Assembly: GCA_035649235.1 (NCBI GenBank)
Contig: DASRJX010000148.1
Location: forward strand, 1 to 16,835
Length of the DNA stretch: 16,835 bases
Direction: 5' to 3'
DNA from: DASRJX01 sp035649235
GTDB lineage: Bacteria; Acidobacteriota; Polarisedimenticolia; Gp22-AA2
This document shows, piece by piece, positions 13,587 through 16,835 of the stretch. Position 1 is the first letter of the stretch. Every line of letters begins with the position of its first letter. A model generated the notes under the pieces. That model was not told the origin of the DNA and made no database searches. It saw nothing but the letters and a program-made list of their open reading frames with translations. Both the position numbers and the translations under genes were made by a program.

Positions 13587-16442
13587 TCAGTGCTCGCTCC
13601 CCTTCTCGGGCCTGGCGCCGGGAGCGATGACGATGCGCAGCGGATCCGCCACCACGATCTGGTCCCGGCCCGCTTTCTTCGCCTGGTAGAGCGCGGCGTC
13701 GGCCGCCTGGAACAGGTCGTCGAGCGTCCGGCCGTGATCGGGGAAGAGCGCGGCGCCGGCCGAGAGCGTGACGTCACCGAGAGCCCGCTGCCCGTGCTCC
13801 AGACGGAGCTGCTTGACGCCCGCCCGGATGTCCTCGGCACGGCGCACCAGGTTGCGGGGCGTGCAGTCCGACAGGACCAGGAGGAATTCCTCCCCTCCGT
13901 ATCGGCAGACGATGTCCTCTGCGCGGGTGTGCTTCTGGATGAAGGCGCTGACCTCGCGCAGGGCCGAGTCCCCGGCGGCGTGCCCGAAGCGGTCGTTGAA
14001 CTGCTTGAAGTGATCCAGGTCGAACAGCACGAAGCCGACCTTCGACTTCCTCCGCGCCGCCCGGTACAGCTCCCGGTGCAGCGTCTCCTCCAGGTTACGG
14101 CGATTGAACAGCCCCGTGAGCGGGTCCCGGCTCGCCTTGTCGCGCAGCGACTCCTGCAGCCTCAGGTCGAACAGGGCGGACGCGATCTGCTGGGCCACCA
14201 TCTTGGCCAGCCGCTGCCGGTACTCTCCGACGATCCCGCGTCCATCGGGCCAGAGCCGTCCCTGGCGCGGCCCGGTCAGGAGCAGGAGCCCGAGCGGCGT
14301 GCCGCGCGCCATCAACGGGATGCACAGCGATCCCGCTGAGACCGGTGGCTGCAGGTGCTGGCAGACCATCTCGCTGCCGCCCTCCTCGACTTCGTGCACC
14401 TGGCCGCGCCGCATCGCCCAGCATTCGCTGGGGAGGAAGGCGTCGTCGGGAGGCGAGGCGTCCCCCCAGTGGAGGGCCGTCTCCAGGAGGTTGTGGCCTT
14501 CGTTGTGCTCGTAGAGCGCCCCCGATTCGGCGGGGAAGAGCTCGCGCACGTACCGGGGGATGAGGGGGTAGGCCTCGGAGAGATGGACCGCCGATCGCAG
14601 GACGTCGCCCAGCTCGTTGAGCGCGGCGATCTCCTTCGTCCGGCGGGACAGCTCCTCCACCTGGGTTTTCAGGATCTCCCTCTCCTGCCGCTCCTCGACG
14701 GCCCGCTTCTGCTCGGTGATGTCCCGGAGGATGGCCGAGAAGCCGATCAGCTTTCCCGTCCTGTCCTCGACCGGAAAGGCGGTCATGCCGATGTCGAGCA
14801 CGCCTCCCTCCTTGGTCATCGCCTGGGTCTCGCACCGGACCTGCTCCTGCCGCTTGAGTCGCTCCAGGGTCAGGTCCATCTCGCCGCCGCGCCCCGGGGC
14901 CGCCAGCACGGTGCCGGATCGGCCCAGCGCCTCGGCCGCCGAGTAGCCGAAGAGCCTTTCGGCGGCGTCGTTCCAGGTCGTGATCAGGCCCTCCGTGTCG
15001 GTGCTGACGATCGCGTCGTCCGACGACGCCACGACGGCGGCCAGCCTCGCCAGCGAGGCCTCGTTCTGCTTGCGGCGCGTGATGTCGCGGATGGCGGCCG
15101 ATTCGAGAGCGCCCCGGTCCGTCTCCAGGGGGCTGACGTTGATGTCGACCGGGAACTCGCTGCCGTCCTTGCGAAGGCCGAACAGCTCCAGGCCTTCCCC
15201 CGTCGACCGCAGGCGCAGGCTCGCGAGGTACCCCTCCTCGGCGGTCGTCCGCCGGGGACGGAGTCGCTCGGGGAACAGGATCTCGACCTCGCGGCGCAGC
15301 AGCTCTCCTCGTCTGTACCCGAAGAGCTTCTCCGTCTGGGCATTGACCAGCTCGATCTCTCCGTCCTGGTTGACGATCACCATCGCGTCGGGAGCCGACT
15401 CGAGCAGGTCCCTGAACTTGGATTCGCTCTGCAGCAGGTGGACGTTGGCGGACGAGATCTCCCGGGTGCGTTCCTCGACCTTCCTCTCCAGGTCCTCGCG
15501 GGCGCTCTGGAGCTCCCGCTCGACCTCGCGCCCCTGGGCGACGAAGGCGCCCACCCCGATCGCCATCACCGCCACCGCCGCGAGGAACAGCATCAACAGC
15601 ATCAGCGACTCATTCGTCGACACCCGCACGAAGGGACCGAGCCGGCTCAACGTGCCCCAGATGGCCACCCCCGACAGCAGCACCATGCCGGTCACGACCT
15701 CTCTCTGCTCGAAGCGCAGACCGGCCCAGAGCAGCGGCAGGATGCAGAGATAGCCGAGCGGGAAGCCGCCGGCGCGCACCGGCAGCGCGTCCGAGAAGAC
15801 CAGCCAGCCGAGCGAGACGATGGTCAGGAAGAGCAGGGCGAGCTCGAGCCCCCTGTTCCGCCACGCGGGACGTCTCCGCTCCATCCAGAGCAGGAAGGCG
15901 GGCGCGGCGATCAGGACGCCGACGGCGGCGCCGACCCACCAGGTGATCCAGATCGGCACGTACTGGGCCCATTTGGCGGCGCCACCGAGGGCCAGGCTCG
16001 TGACGCCGACGGTGGCGCCGACCACGGTGCTGGTGAGGGCGGCAAGACCGACGAAGCGCAGGAAGTCCTCGGGCCGGTGGAACGCCTGGCGCCCCCCGGC
16101 GAACCGCTTGACGAGATAGGCTCCTATCACCGCCTCGAGGGTGTTGCCGGTGGCGATGCCGAGCGATACGGCGACCTTCCCGAGGCTCACCACGTTCACG
16201 AGGAAAGCGCCGAGAAACACGCTGGGCCAGCTCTGGAATCCCAGCAGCAGCAGGGCGGCGAGCGCTATCCCCGAGGCCGGCCAGACGGGAGAGGCGCTCG
16301 GGTGCAGGGACGCGAGCGACAGGCCGAGCCTGCCGGCGGCGTAATACAAGAGGAGGAACGCCACGTTCCCGGCGAGGTATCGGAATGAGTCGTGACGAGC
16401 CAAGGGTGGACCCTCGTGAGCCCCCCCCCGAGGCAGGAGCAT
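13587..16442 (-). CDS. Membrane diguanylate cyclase: MASE1-PAS-PAS-GAF-GGDEF
   Basis: The 951-residue protein has an N-terminal MASE1-type sensor with about eight helices (about 22-300, including SPVWPASGIALAALLLLG), a charged coiled coil (303-340), two PAS domains (about 341-456 and 462-578, ending in IRDITRRKQNE and LRDITEQKRA), a second coiled coil, a GAF-like domain (about 606-758) and a C-terminal GGDEF domain (about 770-935). The catalytic loop is GGEEF (849-853), with DxLTGLxNRR (773-782) and an I-site RAED (840-843), so it should make cyclic di-GMP and be product-inhibited. No EAL domain is present. Start is uncertain: ATG at 16442 has no clear ribosome site and precedes a G9 tract, while TTG at 16404 follows GAGGG and still includes the first helix. 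It lies 36 bp after a tryptophanase-like gene on the same strand. Confidence 0.95.
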   Translation of the reverse strand: MLLPRGGAHEGPPLARHDSFRYLAGNVAFLLLYYAAGRLGLSLASLHPSASPVWPASGIALAALLLLGFQSWPSVFLGAFLVNVVSLGKVAVSLGIATGNTLEAVIGAYLVKRFAGGRQAFHRPEDFLRFVGLAALTSTVVGATVGVTSLALGGAAKWAQYVPIWITWWVGAAVGVLIAAPAFLLWMERRRPAWRNRGLELALLFLTIVSLGWLVFSDALPVRAGGFPLGYLCILPLLWAGLRFEQREVVTGMVLLSGVAIWGTLSRLGPFVRVSTNESLMLLMLFLAAVAVMAIGVGAFVAQGREVERELQSAREDLERKVEERTREISSANVHLLQSESKFRDLLESAPDAMVIVNQDGEIELVNAQTEKLFGYRRGELLRREVEILFPERLRPRRTTAEEGYLASLRLRSTGEGLELFGLRKDGSEFPVDINVSPLETDRGALESAAIRDITRRKQNEASLARLAAVVASSDDAIVSTDTEGLITTWNDAAERLFGYSAAEALGRSGTVLAAPGRGGEMDLTLERLKRQEQVRCETQAMTKEGGVLDIGMTAFPVEDRTGKLIGFSAILRDITEQKRAVEERQEREILKTQVEELSRRTKEIAALNELGDVLRSAVHLSEAYPLIPRYVRELFPAESGALYEHNEGHNLLETALHWGDASPPDDAFLPSECWAMRRGQVHEVEEGGSEMVCQHLQPPVSAGSLCIPLMARGTPLGLLLLTGPRQGRLWPDGRGIVGEYRQRLAKMVAQQIASALFDLRLQESLRDKASRDPLTGLFNRRNLEETLHRELYRAARRKSKVGFVLFDLDHFKQFNDRFGHAAGDSALREVSAFIQKHTRAEDIVCRYGGEEFLLVLSDCTPRNLVRRAEDIRAGVKQLRLEHGQRALGDVTLSAGAALFPDHGRTLDDLFQAADAALYQAKKAGRDQIVVADPLRIVIAPGARPEKGSEH
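16421..16429 (-). repeat. Nine-base G/C homopolymer near the start of the diguanylate cyclase gene
   Basis: The plus strand has nine C in a row, read as nine G in codons 5-8 from the ATG at 16442. Such runs slip during replication or are miscounted in sequencing. A one-base change would break the frame from this ATG but not from the downstream TTG at 16404. Confidence 0.6.
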
Positions 16443-16478
16443 ATTGCCACAGGAAGCGCAAAAAAGCAGGACGCGGTG

Positions 16479-16835
16479 TCAGGCGAGGGGCCGGAACCTG
16501 GCCGTGAAGTGCCGCAGAAACGGTGGGCTCCAGGTCATCTCGAAGCCACGCAATTCGCGCGCACGGCCGGCGACCTCCGTGGCGACCTCCAGGATCCGGT
16601 CGACGTGGCTCTGGGTGTAGACCCTGCGCGGCAGGGCCAGGCGGACGAGCTCCTGGCGGGCGGGCGTGAAGGAGCCGCCCATGTCGCGGGCCCCGAACAT
16701 AACGCTGCCGATCTCGCAGGATCGGATGCCGCCGGCGAGGTACAGCTCGCAGGCCAGGGCGTGGCCCGGGTACTGCTCGGGCGGGATGTGGGGCAGGAAC
16801 CGCCGGGCGTCGATGAAAACCGCATGGCCGCCGGG
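16479..16835 (-). CDS. tnaA: Tryptophanase / beta-eliminating lyase, C-terminal part (runs off the window)
   Basis: Only the last 118 residues are present; the start lies beyond the right edge. PGGHAVFIDARRFLPHIP, ALACELYLAGGIRSCEIGS, LVRLALPRRVYTQSHVDRI and LRHFTARF follow the C-terminal domain of tryptophanase and tyrosine phenol-lyase (PLP-dependent, fold type I). ACELY, IRxxEIGS and YTQSH are closer to tryptophanase (ACELY, EIGS, YTQTH in E. coli) than to tyrosine phenol-lyase (YTYAH), so L-tryptophan cleavage to indole, pyruvate and ammonia is the better guess. The PLP lysine is outside the window. It is followed on the same strand, after 36 bp, by the diguanylate cyclase gene; a T6 run in that gap has no convincing hairpin before it. 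Confidence 0.82.
   Translation of the reverse strand, partial: PGGHAVFIDARRFLPHIPPEQYPGHALACELYLAGGIRSCEIGSVMFGARDMGGSFTPARQELVRLALPRRVYTQSHVDRILEVATEVAGRARELRGFEMTWSPPFLRHFTARFRPLA

Noticed and set aside
14355..16388. 677-codon open frame antisense to the diguanylate cyclase gene
   Set aside because: The cyclase frame shows MASE1, PAS, GAF and GGEEF motifs throughout; the antisense product is a low-complexity reflection of it.
16443..16478. T6 run after the tryptophanase-like gene as an intrinsic terminator
   Set aside because: No stable GC stem directly precedes the run on the minus strand.

Overview
This is a GC-rich, gene-dense window from a diderm (Gram-negative-type) bacterium. The envelope clues are a Lol/MacB-type ABC transporter with a LolA-like periplasmic protein and two small outer-membrane beta-barrel proteins with signal peptides. 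AceK, an NADP-type isocitrate dehydrogenase, a sigma-54-type promoter and an HpnR-like radical SAM enzyme fit a proteobacterium or a high-GC acidobacterial or myxobacterial type of lineage; the phylum cannot be fixed from this sequence. No tRNA, rRNA, insertion sequence, phage gene or CRISPR array was seen.

Left part (18-1481, + strand): a cobalamin-binding radical SAM protein resembling hopanoid C-3 methylase HpnR. Convergent to it is a tight seven-gene minus-strand operon (8523 down to 1511): ABC ATPase, FtsX-type permease, FAD-dependent halogenase/reductase-like enzyme, LolA-like protein, intact beta-ketoacyl synthase, degenerate beta-ketoacyl synthase that has lost its catalytic Cys (chain-length-factor-like), and a GT2 glycosyltransferase. 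Most junctions overlap, and a TATAAT box lies 10 nt before the first ATG. I read this as a lipid or polyketide pathway coupled to envelope export. It is reminiscent of aryl-polyene loci (KS/CLF pair, halogenase-like flavoprotein, LolA, glycosyltransferase), but has an ABC permease and no visible ACP, reductase, dehydratase or ligase. It is the best candidate here for an undescribed system.

Middle (8606-11640, - strand): aceK and icd, with an ATGA overlap, so a regulator and its substrate enzyme are translated in tandem. The Ser target of AceK and the AceK catalytic residues are all present. No glyoxylate-shunt aceA or aceB is in the window.

The 339-bp divergent region (11641-11979) holds two 21-bp-spaced GGGACAC repeats roughly midway between two outward-facing sigma-54-like elements, one good match toward the beta-barrel operon and one more tentative match toward aceK. 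Downstream on the + strand are three small genes (11980-13558), each with a strong AAGGAGG-like ribosome binding site: a beta-barrel outer-membrane protein, a leaderless Ig-like domain protein, and a second acidic beta-barrel protein.

Right part (13587-16835, - strand): a large membrane diguanylate cyclase (MASE1-PAS-PAS-GAF-GGEEF, with an I-site) lies directly downstream of the 3' end of a tryptophanase-like gene that runs off the window.
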